Shown: positions 13,653 through 22,392 of the stretch, piece after piece
Layout: the number at the start of each line of letters is the position of its first letter
Position numbering within the stretch: the stretch's first letter is position 1
Source: Colivivens sp963594655
GTDB taxonomy: Bacteria > Bacteroidota > Bacteroidia > Bacteroidales > Bacteroidaceae
Assembly: GCA_963594655.1 (NCBI GenBank)
Contig: CAVBFD010000016.1
Span: 1 to 42,356, forward strand
Reading direction: 5' to 3'
Length of the DNA stretch: 42,356 nt
Position numbers and translations under genes: made by a program
Notes under the pieces: generated by a model
Database searches by the model: none
The model's input: only the letters and a program-made list of their open reading frames with translations
What the model was told of the DNA's origin: nothing

Positions 13653-15287
13653 TCACTGCCCACGCATATACTCGTAGACACGAAGCACATCCTGTGTGTC
13701 CACTGTACCGTCAGTATTCACGTCCTCGGGTTCGTAGGGTGAGGCGGTGTCAGACGAGCGGATACGGTCGTACACCTTCAAAGCGTCCTGCGTGTCCACC
13801 AGTCCGTTGGCATCCACGTCCGCGAAACGGCACACGGTGAGAGTGATGCGCCCGTCCTCATGCTCCACGATGCAGGTAATCGGCTGGCGGAGATACCCTG
13901 AGGCGGTGTAGATGGGTTGACTGCCCGACAGGAGCGATGTCCTGCCAGTGAGACCGGGGAACGGGTCGCCCTGTACCGACTCCCTCCACTGCGCCAGTCC
14001 CTCTTCAGTCTGCTCGATACTGTTGAAGGACAGCAACTCGTCGTCCGCAGGGACAATACTGACACCCTGATGGTCGTAGTTGCTGGCATTCACCTTACCG
14101 GCCTGCCAGCGGTAATAGTTGTAGTCCACATGCGTCACCAACAGTCCATGGCTTTTGTGTGAGTTGGTGCTGCGCGCAATGTACTTGTCCCACCCTGTGT
14201 TCTGACGGTTCTCCAGGATATAGTACTCCTTCTCGTTCTCCGGGTTGACAATCTTATAGCCCTTGCCGCCCTCACTCATCGGCAGGAGTTCGAGTTCATA
14301 CTCCTTATTATATTCAAGGGTTTCAAGTGTGGTCCAACCCATGAACTCCTTCTCGTAACAACTGTAGCCGCACGGCCAGTAACCGTTCTTGTTGTAATTC
14401 CCCGAATCCATCACGTCCCAGTAGTCAAGTCCGTAGCCCGTTCCACCAGAGGCGGTATCGTAGAGGTCTGGCAGACCCATCGAATGACTGAGTTCATGGC
14501 AAATCACACCGATGCCGTCGCCCTTCTCACCGTACATCTCGTTGCACACGACGAAATCATCGAAGTCCACACCCCCATAGGTCTTTTCCATCCGCTTCTC
14601 CTTTGGCCAGATGGTATTGGGGTCGGTGGATGCGTTCTCCCCCTCACCGGCATAGACGATAACCACCGTCTCCACCATACCGTCACCGTCGTTGTCGAAC
14701 CGGCTCCAGTCGTCCCACAGTGCCGTAGCCCCTGTAGCCGCTTCCTGATAGAACTCATTTATATTGGCGTCGCGCACCCCATTGGCGTTCCTTCCATAGT
14801 AGGCGTAGCCGTTGCCAAGCGTCACAGTACCCACGACGACAAACTCGGGCATGAACAGACTGTCACTCTGCTGCACGAAGTAGTCGCGCACCGATCCATA
14901 GCCACCCGACACGTCATAGAGCGTGCCGTCCATCCTGCCGTTGAAGAACAGCGAGTAGTAGTCACACAGGTCACTGTCCGTGTCACGGACGGAGAACCGA
15001 AGGTCAGTGAACTGCACCAGAATCACCGGAATCCGTGGACTTCCCTTAGACTTCAGAGCCGCCGTAGCCTGACTGGCGGTGCGCTTGACTGCGCTCCAGT
15101 GGCTGTAGCCCCAGCCCGACAGGTCATCAGCTTCACGGTACGCACTGTAGTCGTACTGCGAGGGGTCGCCTCCCTGTTCCACCCATGCCTTGCCCTGCTT
15201 GCCCAGCAGCCTGTCCCTCGGCGGCACATCCGCCACCGCCTGAAGACCACACATCACACCTGCCAGACACAATAAAAGATGTTTCAT
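13653..15287 (-). CDS. Secreted M6-family metalloprotease with C-terminal dockerin-type repeats
   Basis: Starting at the ATG at 15287 gives about 544 residues with a signal peptide (MKHLLLCLAGVMCGLQAVAD). The codons at 15293 and 15302 are also possible; a start at 15350 is excluded because the -7 element (15315-15322) lies within that extension. The zinc site is ICHELSHSMGLPDLYD, an HExxHxxGxxD motif, followed by a Met-turn-like WDVMDSG, typical of M6 (immune inhibitor A-like) proteases. The last 55 residues hold two dockerin-type calcium-binding repeats, DVDANGLVDTQDALKVYDRI and DVNTDGTVDTQDVLRVYEYM. It probably degrades host or dietary protein outside the cytoplasm. The dockerin may attach it to a surface partner with a cohesin. 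No type IX secretion C-terminal domain is seen. Its stop is followed at once by a broken toxin-antitoxin locus. Confidence 0.9.
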   Translation of the reverse strand: MKHLLLCLAGVMCGLQAVADVPPRDRLLGKQGKAWVEQGGDPSQYDYSAYREADDLSGWGYSHWSAVKRTASQATAALKSKGSPRIPVILVQFTDLRFSVRDTDSDLCDYYSLFFNGRMDGTLYDVSGGYGSVRDYFVQQSDSLFMPEFVVVGTVTLGNGYAYYGRNANGVRDANINEFYQEAATGATALWDDWSRFDNDGDGMVETVVIVYAGEGENASTDPNTIWPKEKRMEKTYGGVDFDDFVVCNEMYGEKGDGIGVICHELSHSMGLPDLYDTASGGTGYGLDYWDVMDSGNYNKNGYWPCGYSCYEKEFMGWTTLETLEYNKEYELELLPMSEGGKGYKIVNPENEKEYYILENRQNTGWDKYIARSTNSHKSHGLLVTHVDYNYYRWQAGKVNASNYDHQGVSIVPADDELLSFNSIEQTEEGLAQWRESVQGDPFPGLTGRTSLLSGSQPIYTASGYLRQPITCIVEHEDGRITLTVCRFADVDANGLVDTQDALKVYDRIRSSDTASPYEPEDVNTDGTVDTQDVLRVYEYMRGQ

Positions 15288-15314
15288 ACCCATAAGCTCC
15301 ATTTGATTCGGATG

Positions 15315-15322
15315 CAAATATA
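15315..15322 (-). promoter_or_regulatory. -7 promoter element of the M6 protease gene
   Basis: TATATTTG on the minus strand, 28-30 bp upstream of the chosen ATG. Confidence 0.65.
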
Positions 15323-15365
15323 CTAATTTATTTCCCATGCGCTTGCACAATCAAACGGATTGTTG

Positions 15366-15373
15366 TAAATTTG
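15366..15373 (+). promoter_or_regulatory. -7 promoter element of the GH43 gene
   Basis: TAAATTTG, 28 bp before the ATG, with TTG at 15343-15345 20 bp upstream as a -33 element. It is divergent from the M6 protease promoter, so the two secreted enzymes share one intergenic control region. Confidence 0.6.
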
Positions 15374-15401
15374 CCTGTCAATAATTCAACGGCAAACATT
15401 T

Positions 15402-16376
15402 ATGAGAAGACTGAAGACGACCCTTGCCTTACTGCTGCTGACAGTATGCGTGACGGCAAAGACGACCGGATGGGTGACTATAAGGAACGGAGGACTGTGG
15501 TACGACACCGACGGCAACGTGGTGCAGGCGCACGGAGCGGGTTTCCTGCGTGTGGGTGACAGGTGGTACATGATTGGCGAGGACAGAAGCCAGTCGTGGA
15601 ACCCCGACGTGAACATGTACTCGTCCAAAGACCTACAGACATGGAAGTTCGAGGGTAAGGTCATCGAGAACGGGGTGACGCACCCCGCCCTCGGCGCCGA
15701 CCGCTTCATCGAGCGTCCTAAGATAATGTACAACAAGAAGACACGCAAGTACGTGATATGGTGCCACTGGGAGGGCAAGAACTACGGAGCCAGTGAGGCT
15801 GCCGTGTTCTACAGTGACAAGATAACCGGACCGTACACCTTCCACAAGGGGGAACGGCCGCTCGGCATCAAGAGCAGGGACTGCAACGTATTCGTGGACA
15901 ATGACGGCACAGCCTACTTCATCTCGACCATCGAGGAAAACCAGCATCTGGGGTTCTTCCGTCTCTCGGACGACTATCTGGACGCTGTGCAGTGTACACA
16001 ACTGTTCAAGGGACAGAGACGTGAGGCGCCAGCCATAGTGAGGGTGGACGACACCTACTACATGCTGTCGTCCGCATGCACAGGCTGGGATCCCAACCAG
16101 TGTAAGTTGGCCACATCCCACCACATGACACAGGACTGGAGCGGACTGACCGACATAGGCGACCGCATCGCCTACGACACGCAGGCGGCTTCCATCCTCA
16201 CCGTGAAAGGGACGAAGCAGACGACTTACCTGTACGTGGGCGACAGGTGGATGGACCCAGACCTGCCCAACTCAAAGACCATCATCTTCCCCATAACCTT
16301 CAAGGACGGAAAGTGTGACTTCACCTACCGTGAGGAGTTCCAGATCAACTTCAAGACCGGAGAGGTGAGATACTGA
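15402..16376 (+). CDS. Glycoside hydrolase family 43, exo-beta-1,3-galactanase-like, exported
   Basis: A 324-residue protein with a signal peptide (MRRLKTTLALLLLTVCVTAK) and a single five-bladed beta-propeller. The blocks FIERPKIMYNKKTRKYVIWC (Glu104) and RREAPAIV (Glu208, candidate general acid) match the GH43 subfamilies that contain exo-beta-1,3-galactanases acting on arabinogalactan side chains. At the position where most GH43 enzymes carry the catalytic-base Asp (HDP) the sequence is AHGAGFLRVGDRWYM, as in the galactanases that lack a canonical Asp base. Arabinofuranosidase or xylosidase activity is therefore less likely. The protein is probably periplasmic. The gene is not in a recognisable polysaccharide utilisation locus: no SusC/SusD pair is in the window. 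It is followed 29 bp later by the DJ-1 gene. Confidence 0.8.
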   Translation: MRRLKTTLALLLLTVCVTAKTTGWVTIRNGGLWYDTDGNVVQAHGAGFLRVGDRWYMIGEDRSQSWNPDVNMYSSKDLQTWKFEGKVIENGVTHPALGADRFIERPKIMYNKKTRKYVIWCHWEGKNYGASEAAVFYSDKITGPYTFHKGERPLGIKSRDCNVFVDNDGTAYFISTIEENQHLGFFRLSDDYLDAVQCTQLFKGQRREAPAIVRVDDTYYMLSSACTGWDPNQCKLATSHHMTQDWSGLTDIGDRIAYDTQAASILTVKGTKQTTYLYVGDRWMDPDLPNSKTIIFPITFKDGKCDFTYREEFQINFKTGEVRY

Positions 16377-16405
16377 AAACAAGAACCATAAGAACGATTA
16401 GTAAA

Positions 16406-16963
16406 ATGAAGAAAGTGTATCTGTTTCTCGCTACAGGCTTTCAGGAGACGGAAGCCATCGCCAGCGTCACCGTCTGCCGCAGGACGGACGCGATAGACAT
16501 CAAGACAGTGTCAATCACCGGGTCAGAACTGGTGGAGAGTGCATCGGGAGTGACCGTCAAGGCCGACATGCTGATGGAGGAGGGCGGCTTCAGTGACGCT
16601 GACATGCTGGTGATGCCGGGAGGAATGCCGGGAAGCACCAGTCTGCGCGACTGCAAACCGCTACAGGACATCATCATGAACCACTACAAGGCAGGTAAGG
16701 CTCTCGCCGCCATCTGCGCCGCCCCCATCGTCTACGGCCATCTGGGCATCCTCAGGGGCATGAACGCCACCTGCTACCCCGGTTTCGAGAGCCAACTGAC
16801 AGGAGCCATCCCCACAGGCAAGACAGTGGAGGTGGACGGACAGTTCATCACCGGCCACGGACCGGGCGCGTCACTCGACTTCGGCTACGCCCTTGTGGAG
16901 TACCTGTTGGGCAAGGAGGCAGTCGGATCGGTGAAGGAAAGTATGGTATGGCCCTATAAATGA
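16406..16963 (+). CDS. DJ-1/PfpI family protein
   Basis: A 185-residue protein of the DJ-1 (YajL/ThiJ) group of the class I amidotransferase-like superfamily. The nucleophile-elbow Cys104 lies in AAICAAPIVYGHLG and the conserved Glu15 in FQETEA, the pair that forms the redox-sensitive site of DJ-1. VMPGGMPGS (69-77) is a further family mark. Such proteins act as oxidative-stress chaperones or glyoxalase/deglycase-like enzymes in the cytoplasm; which applies here cannot be told. Its stop overlaps the ispD start (ATGA, 16960-16963), so the two are translationally coupled. With the GH43 gene 29 bp upstream, one transcript for all three is plausible. Confidence 0.92.
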   Translation: MKKVYLFLATGFQETEAIASVTVCRRTDAIDIKTVSITGSELVESASGVTVKADMLMEEGGFSDADMLVMPGGMPGSTSLRDCKPLQDIIMNHYKAGKALAAICAAPIVYGHLGILRGMNATCYPGFESQLTGAIPTGKTVEVDGQFITGHGPGASLDFGYALVEYLLGKEAVGSVKESMVWPYK

Positions 16964-17622
16964 CAGCGATGGACAAGGCTGTGATAATCGTGGCGAGCGG
17001 CAAGGGACTGCGGATGGGCGGAGACATCCCCAAGCAGTTCCTGCCTGTGGGCGGTCGCCCCATACTCATGCAGACCATAGACCGGTTTCACGAGTATGAC
17101 CCGGCCATGCAAATCATCGTGGTTCTCCACCACGACTGGACTGACTATTGGAGGGAGTTGTGCATACAGTACGGCTTCACACTGCCAGTGACAGTTGCCG
17201 AGGGAGGAAAGGAGCGGTTTCACTCAGTGCGCAACGGACTGGCACTGGTGGACGACAGCCGTACCCTTGTAGGTGTACATGACGGAGTGCGTCCGTACGT
17301 GTCCACAGAGGTTATCGCGCGCTGCTACGACACAGCCGCCGTCAAGGGAGCCGCCATTCCGGTGATTGATGTGTACGAGACACTGAGGGAACTCACGCCC
17401 GAGGGAAGCCGCACGGTGCCACGGTCACAGTATAAGTTGGTGCAGACACCACAGGTGTTCCAGACCGCACTGCTGAGACAGGCCTACAACCAACAGTACA
17501 ACAGCGGATTCACCGACGACGCGTCGGTGGTCGAGTCCATCGGACACGGCATCGCCCTTGTGGAGGGCAACAGGGGAAATATCAAGATTACCACACGGGC
17601 AGACCTGAAAACCGTCAACTGA
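16960..17622 (+). CDS. ispD: 2-C-methyl-D-erythritol 4-phosphate cytidylyltransferase
   Basis: A 220-residue cytidylyltransferase of normal family length. The nucleotide-binding loop is VASGKGLRMGGDIPKQF (residues 11-27) with Lys25 of the PKQF motif, a slight variant of the usual AAGxGxRM. VHDGVRPYV and LVQTPQVF near the C-terminus are diagnostic. It joins CTP and methylerythritol phosphate in the non-mevalonate isoprenoid pathway in the cytoplasm. The first ATG overlaps the DJ-1 stop codon; a second ATG three codons later (16969) is an equally good start. Its 3' end overlaps the convergent recG gene by 8 bp, leaving no room for a terminator between them. Confidence 0.94.
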   Translation: MTAMDKAVIIVASGKGLRMGGDIPKQFLPVGGRPILMQTIDRFHEYDPAMQIIVVLHHDWTDYWRELCIQYGFTLPVTVAEGGKERFHSVRNGLALVDDSRTLVGVHDGVRPYVSTEVIARCYDTAAVKGAAIPVIDVYETLRELTPEGSRTVPRSQYKLVQTPQVFQTALLRQAYNQQYNSGFTDDASVVESIGHGIALVEGNRGNIKITTRADLKTVN

Positions 17623-19732
17623 TTGCAGCCCAGTTGACATTCGTCTTACGCAGTTCCGCCAACCGTCTCCACAGAATCTCGTTCCCCGGTTCTTTCTCCT
17701 CGGGGTCACCGTCGAGAACCTGTGTAGCCGCGTCACGCGCCAGTTGCAGAATCTGACCGTCACGCGCCACATTGGATATTTTCAGGTCAAACGCCATACC
17801 ACTTTGCTGCGTTCCCTCCAAATCACCCGGCCCACGCAGTTTCAAGTCCTGCTCGGCAATCTCGAAACCGTCGTTGGAGTCCACCATAATCTGGATGCGC
17901 TTGCGTGTGTCCGAACTGAGTTCGTGTTTGGTCACAAGGATACAGAACGACTGCTCCGCACCACGTCCGACACGTCCACGGAGCTGGTGCAACTGACTGA
18001 GACCGAACCGCTCGGCGTTCTCTATCACCATCACACTGGCGTTGGGGACATTGACACCGACCTCAATCACTGTGGTCGCCACGAGGATTTGTGTCTCCCC
18101 ACTGGCGAACCGCTGCATCTCCGCGTCCTTCTCCTGCGCCTTCATCTTACCGTGTACCTTACCCACCTTATACTCCGGGAACGCCCCACAAATCTGCGCG
18201 TACCCGTCCTCAAGGTTTTTCAGGTCAATCTTCTCGCTCTCCTGAATCAGGGGGTAGACACAGTACACCTGATGCCCCTTCAGAATCTCCTGTCTCACCT
18301 TATTATATATGGCCTCCCTATGGCGGTCGAACATGTGGACTGTATATATAGGCTTGCGACCCGGCGGCAACTCGTCGATGACACTCACATCAAGGTCACC
18401 GTAGACCGTCATGGCAAGTGTGCGCGGAATCGGGGTGGCGGTCATCACCAGCACATGAGGCGGCACAGTGTTCTTCCGCCACATCCTGGCACGTTGGGCT
18501 ACACCGAAACGGTGCTGCTCGTCGATGACTACCAGTCCCAGTTGATGGAACACCACATTGTCCTCTATGACCGCATGAGTACCCACCAGGATGTCGATGT
18601 CGCCAGTCCTCAAACCGTCGAGTACCGTCTGCCGCTTCTTGCCCTTCACAGTACCAGTAAGCAGTTCCACCCGAACCGGCATGTCTCCAAGGAAACCTCG
18701 GATGGTCTGCAGATGCTGCTCCGCCAGAATCTCCGTGGGGGCCATGATGCACACCTGACACCGGTTGTCCACCGCCATGAGCGCGCTCATGAGTGCCACC
18801 AGAGTCTTGCCCGAACCCACGTCGCCCTGCAGCAGACGGTTCATCTGTCTGCCCGAACCCATGTCCTTGCGGATTTCCTTCAGCACACGTTTCTGCGCCC
18901 CAGTAAGGTCGAACGGCAGTCGTTCCCTGTAGAACGTGTTGAACGTATCCGCAATCCGTGAGAACACGATGCCACGGTAATGCCTCATCCTGTCGCGCGA
19001 ATAGCGGAGGATGCCCAACTGCACGTAAAACAGTTCCTCGAACTTCAGACGGGTCTGCGCCCTCCTGAGTTTGTCGGCGGACTGGGGGAAGTGGATGTTG
19101 CGGATGGCCTCGTCGTAGGACATGAGGTGAAAGTGTTCCACCAGATAAGGGTTCAGTGTCTCGGCGAATGGCTGGTCGGACAGTTCCAGCACCTTACGTG
19201 TCAACTTGCACAGTGCGGCGGAGTTGAGTCCCTTGCGCTTCATCTTCTCCGACGTGTTGTAACTTGGCACGAACATGTTGGCTGTTCCGCCCTGTCCGCC
19301 CCTCAGTTCCTCCTGCCTGTTGTCAGCCCTCTCCATCTCCGGGTGGGCGATACTGAAACGGCCGTTGAAGGGGGTGGGCTTACCGAACACGGTGTAAGGC
19401 ACGTTGTAGTCGTAGTCCTTCAGCGCGAACTTGATGCCCTGGAACCACACCAGTTCCACTACCCCCGTGCCGTCGGAGAACCGGGCGACCAGCCGCCGTC
19501 CCTTGCCCTCGCCCACCACGTCGGACGAGAGTATGCGTCCCATTATCTGCACGTAGGGCATCGCCCCGTCAATCTCGCTGATACGGTAAATACGGCTCTT
19601 GTCGACGTACTTGTACGGATAGTACGTCAACAGGTCGCCCACAGTCCTTATGCCAAGCTCCGCAGCGAGCAACTCCGCCCGCGCCGGACCGACACCCTGT
19701 AGGTACTTTATGTCTTGCAATTGGCTTATCAT
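17615..19732 (-). CDS. recG: ATP-dependent DNA helicase RecG
   Basis: With the start at 19732 the protein has 705 residues, close to other RecG proteins. It opens with MISQLQDIKYLQGVGPARAE, the usual start of the wedge domain (GVGP...AELGI...DLLTYYPYKYVD). An upstream start at 19771 is excluded because the promoter -7 element lies between the two. Walker A (GDVGSGKT, about residues 300-307), the DEQHRFG Walker B block (about 400), MTATPIPRT and the QLRGRVGRG motif VI are all present. RecG remodels stalled replication forks and branched DNA. It is a single-gene unit converging on ispD with an 8-bp overlap of coding ends. Confidence 0.96.
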   Translation of the reverse strand: MISQLQDIKYLQGVGPARAELLAAELGIRTVGDLLTYYPYKYVDKSRIYRISEIDGAMPYVQIMGRILSSDVVGEGKGRRLVARFSDGTGVVELVWFQGIKFALKDYDYNVPYTVFGKPTPFNGRFSIAHPEMERADNRQEELRGGQGGTANMFVPSYNTSEKMKRKGLNSAALCKLTRKVLELSDQPFAETLNPYLVEHFHLMSYDEAIRNIHFPQSADKLRRAQTRLKFEELFYVQLGILRYSRDRMRHYRGIVFSRIADTFNTFYRERLPFDLTGAQKRVLKEIRKDMGSGRQMNRLLQGDVGSGKTLVALMSALMAVDNRCQVCIMAPTEILAEQHLQTIRGFLGDMPVRVELLTGTVKGKKRQTVLDGLRTGDIDILVGTHAVIEDNVVFHQLGLVVIDEQHRFGVAQRARMWRKNTVPPHVLVMTATPIPRTLAMTVYGDLDVSVIDELPPGRKPIYTVHMFDRHREAIYNKVRQEILKGHQVYCVYPLIQESEKIDLKNLEDGYAQICGAFPEYKVGKVHGKMKAQEKDAEMQRFASGETQILVATTVIEVGVNVPNASVMVIENAERFGLSQLHQLRGRVGRGAEQSFCILVTKHELSSDTRKRIQIMVDSNDGFEIAEQDLKLRGPGDLEGTQQSGMAFDLKISNVARDGQILQLARDAATQVLDGDPEEKEPGNEILWRRLAELRKTNVNWAAIS

Positions 19733-19737
19733 CGGTG

Positions 19738-19745
19738 CAAAGATA
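19738..19745 (-). promoter_or_regulatory. -7 promoter element of recG, almost touching the start codon
   Basis: TATCTTTG on the minus strand ends only 5 bp before the recG ATG at 19732. Transcription would begin at or next to the ATG, which suggests a leaderless or nearly leaderless mRNA. Confidence 0.6.
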
Positions 19746-19887
19746 GCACAAAGTTCGGAAGTATACACCATTTACCGCCAATTAGTGACAACTGACCGTC
19801 TGTTGTATAAACTTACACTTCTTATCCATTTTCACATGTTTATGCATTTTACAGTCACCGAATGTTGGCTGTTTCGCATATTATACG

Positions 19888-19895
19888 TACCTTTG
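19888..19895 (+). promoter_or_regulatory. -7 promoter element of gdhA
   Basis: TACCTTTG, followed by about 100 bp of AT-rich untranslated leader before the ATG at 19998. No structure was recognised in the leader. Confidence 0.65.
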
Positions 19896-19997
19896 CACCA
19901 TCAAAACAACACAGACACAAAATAAAGTCAACTATTAAACCTACAAATGGTATATACAGACTCTATATAAATAAAAACTTTATCAAAACTGAAAATC

Positions 19998-21332
19998 ATG
20001 GATTCTAAGAAAGTATTGGAGAATTTGAAGATGCGCTTTCCCAACGAGCCGGAGTATCACCAGGCAGTGGAGGAAGTGCTTAGCACAATCGAGGAAGAGT
20101 ACAACAAGCACCCTGAGTTCGACAAGGTGAACCTCATCGAGAGACTGTGCATTCCTGACAGAGTGTACCAGTTCCGTGTCACTTGGATGGACGACAAGGG
20201 TAATATCCAGACAAATATGGGTTACCGTGTGCAGCACAACAACGCCATCGGTCCCTACAAGGGAGGTATCCGTTTCCACCAGAGCGTGAACCTCGGTATC
20301 CTGAAGTTCCTCGCCTTCGAGCAGACTTTCAAGAACTCACTCACAACCCTTCCCATGGGTGGCGGCAAGGGAGGTTCGGACTTCTCACCGCGCGGAAAGA
20401 GCAACGCTGAGGTGATGCGTTTCTGCCAGTCGTTCATGCTTGAACTGGCGCGCCACATCGGTCCAGACGTGGACGTTCCGGCAGGCGACATAGGAGTGGG
20501 CGGACGTGAGGTAGGCTACATGTTCGGCATGTACAAGAAACTCACCCGCGAGTTCAGTGGCACATTCACAGGCAAGGGACGCGAGTTCGGAGGATCACTC
20601 ATCCGTCCTGAGGCAACAGGTTACGGCAACGTCTACTTCCTCATGGAGATGCTCAAGACCAAGGGCATGGACCTGAAGGGCAAGACAGTACTCGTGTCCG
20701 GTTCAGGCAACGTGGCACAGTACACGGCCGAGAAGGTTCTTGAACTGGGCGGCAAGGTGGTCACCATGTCTGACTCAGACGGTTACATCTACGATCCGGA
20801 CGGAATCGACAGGGAGAAGCTCGACTACATCATGGAGCTGAAACAAGTGTACCGCGGACGTATCAAGGAATATGCTGACAAATATGGCTGCAAGTATGTG
20901 GCAGGTGAGAGACCATGGCACGAGAAAGGTGACATCGCCCTGCCGTCAGCCACACAGAACGAGATCAACGAGGAACAGGCGAAGGCTCTCGTAGCCAACG
21001 GTGTCATCGCAGTGTCCGAGGGAGCCAACATGCCGTCTACGCCGGGAGCCATCAAGGTGTTCCAGGAGGCAAAGATCCTGTACGCTCCGGGCAAGGCTGC
21101 CAACGCCGGTGGCGTGTCAGTGTCAGGACTGGAGATGAGCCAGAACTCAGAGCGTCTGTCATGGACCGCAGAGGAGGTGGACAACCGTCTCCACATGATC
21201 ATGGAGGACATCCACAGCAACTGTGTGAAGTACGGAACGGAAGCCGACGGCTATGTCAACTACGTGAAGGGAGCCAACGTGGCAGGATTCATGAAGGTGG
21301 CAAAGGCTATGATGGCACAGGGTATCGTATAA
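19998..21332 (+). CDS. gdhA: NADP-type glutamate dehydrogenase
   Basis: A 444-residue hexameric-type glutamate dehydrogenase. The substrate pocket is clear: YKGGIRFH with Lys88, and LPMGGGKGGSDFSP with catalytic Lys124. The Rossmann fold follows with VLVSGSGNVAQYTAEK near residue 230. Length and sequence match the NADP-linked enzymes of Bacteroides and Prevotella, which make glutamate from 2-oxoglutarate and ammonium and are the main entry for ammonia nitrogen. The gene stands alone with its own promoter, an approximately 100-bp leader and a hairpin terminator. Confidence 0.95.
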   Translation: MDSKKVLENLKMRFPNEPEYHQAVEEVLSTIEEEYNKHPEFDKVNLIERLCIPDRVYQFRVTWMDDKGNIQTNMGYRVQHNNAIGPYKGGIRFHQSVNLGILKFLAFEQTFKNSLTTLPMGGGKGGSDFSPRGKSNAEVMRFCQSFMLELARHIGPDVDVPAGDIGVGGREVGYMFGMYKKLTREFSGTFTGKGREFGGSLIRPEATGYGNVYFLMEMLKTKGMDLKGKTVLVSGSGNVAQYTAEKVLELGGKVVTMSDSDGYIYDPDGIDREKLDYIMELKQVYRGRIKEYADKYGCKYVAGERPWHEKGDIALPSATQNEINEEQAKALVANGVIAVSEGANMPSTPGAIKVFQEAKILYAPGKAANAGGVSVSGLEMSQNSERLSWTAEEVDNRLHMIMEDIHSNCVKYGTEADGYVNYVKGANVAGFMKVAKAMMAQGIV

Positions 21333-21355
21333 CCACAAACCACTCCATAAGTAAA

Positions 21356-21390
21356 GAGGGGACATCCTTACAAGGATGCCCCCTCTCTTT
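21356..21390. terminator. Hairpin terminator between gdhA and the convergent secreted-protein gene
   Basis: GAGGGGACATCCTT (21356-21369) pairs with AAGGATGCCCCCTC (21372-21385) with one A/C mismatch, followed by TCTTT; AAAG precedes it, giving a weak U run in the other direction too. It lies 24 bp after the gdhA stop codon. Confidence 0.8.
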
Positions 21391-21412
21391 ATATACCTTG
21401 TCAGACTGAATC

Positions 21413-22294
21413 CTACCGTCTGCCGTTGGACACCGCCCTGCCTGTCCCTGCCGAACGTGTGTTGACAGTGCCTCCACCACGTGTGTTGACCGATCGGTTC
21501 ATATTGCTGTTCCCACCGCGTTGCTGACCCTGGGTATTGCGCTGTACGGCGGTACTGCTGGACCGTGTGCTGGAAGAACGGGTGTTGACAGTAGTGTTGT
21601 TCCGTGTGTTGACCGACACGCCACCGTTGTCGTTACGGTTGTTACCGCTGTTGTCGTGGTTTCTCGTGGCAGTCTCTCCCTGACGATTCTCATTACGGTT
21701 GTTCCTGTTGCCGTCGAAGCGGTTGCCGTCACCGATGCGGTATCCTGTCACAGTATTGGAACGTCCGTCGTTCCCACGGAAATTGCCGTGTCCCGGAACG
21801 TCACCCCTTCCCGGTTCCGGAGCGCGCATACCTACGAAGAACGCCCCACCCCGGTACTCGTTGAACTTACGTGGAGGATTGAAGAAGAAATGGTCCATCC
21901 TGTGGTCGTGTACGTAGATGGAGAAGTGCCAGTGGCGGTCAGCGAAAGTGATGGGACGGTAAAAATAGTCGTAGGTCATCAACAGCGCCCACTGACGCTC
22001 GGTAAGAAGCCGGCGGAGGGCGTAGTCACGTGCGAATACCACTGTCATGTAGTCATCGTACCTGTAACCCAGAGCCACCTGGTCGAGATAGTCGTTGACC
22101 CCACAGATATAATCATAGTTGATACAGTAGAGGTCGTCGAGGATTGCCGCGCTCAGTCCCAGCGTGTATGCCATACGGTCGGTCAGGAACCGCGCGTTGT
22201 TGCGCATCGAGTAAACGGACATCGGTTGCGCGCTTGCGGAGATTGACATTACAGTCATCATCAACGCCACTGTGATATTCCTAAGAGTTTTCAT
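21413..22294 (-). CDS. Exported hypothetical protein with Asn/Arg/Gly/Ser-rich low-complexity tail
   Basis: A 293-residue protein with a signal peptide (MKTLRNITVALMMTVMSISASA). Residues about 24-150 form a compact region rich in Tyr, Arg and Asp (DRMAYTLGLS..., YDYFYRPITFADRHWHF, PPRKFNEYRGGAFFVG) that recalls uncharacterised secreted Prevotella proteins. From about residue 160 onward the chain is disordered and made of short repeats with NN, GN and RN steps; the tetrapeptide VNTR recurs four times in the last 80 residues. No catalytic motif is visible. It is probably periplasmic or surface-exposed. Function unknown. The gene has its own promoter and shares a terminator with gdhA. Confidence 0.75.
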   Translation of the reverse strand: MKTLRNITVALMMTVMSISASAQPMSVYSMRNNARFLTDRMAYTLGLSAAILDDLYCINYDYICGVNDYLDQVALGYRYDDYMTVVFARDYALRRLLTERQWALLMTYDYFYRPITFADRHWHFSIYVHDHRMDHFFFNPPRKFNEYRGGAFFVGMRAPEPGRGDVPGHGNFRGNDGRSNTVTGYRIGDGNRFDGNRNNRNENRQGETATRNHDNSGNNRNDNGGVSVNTRNNTTVNTRSSSTRSSSTAVQRNTQGQQRGGNSNMNRSVNTRGGGTVNTRSAGTGRAVSNGRR

Positions 22295-22338
22295 ATCCTG
22301 TCTCCTTTCTTTTTACAGTTCTTTGTCTTTCTACACCG

Positions 22339-22346
22339 CAAAGGTA
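22339..22346 (-). promoter_or_regulatory. -7 promoter element of the low-complexity secreted protein gene
   Basis: TACCTTTG on the minus strand, 44 bp upstream of the ATG at 22294. Confidence 0.6.
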
Positions 22347-22392
22347 GGGGTAACGCGCCGTGCCGCAAAAAGAAAGTCCCTATTCGTGGAGG

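Noticed and set aside
13443..13742. Plus-strand frame between endonuclease and M6 protease
   Set aside because: The minus strand in the same place encodes recognisable HepT and MNT fragments, so the plus frame is chance.
15288..15350. Longer N-terminus for the M6 protease
   Set aside because: The extension spans the -7 element at 15315-15322 and would place coding sequence before the signal peptide.
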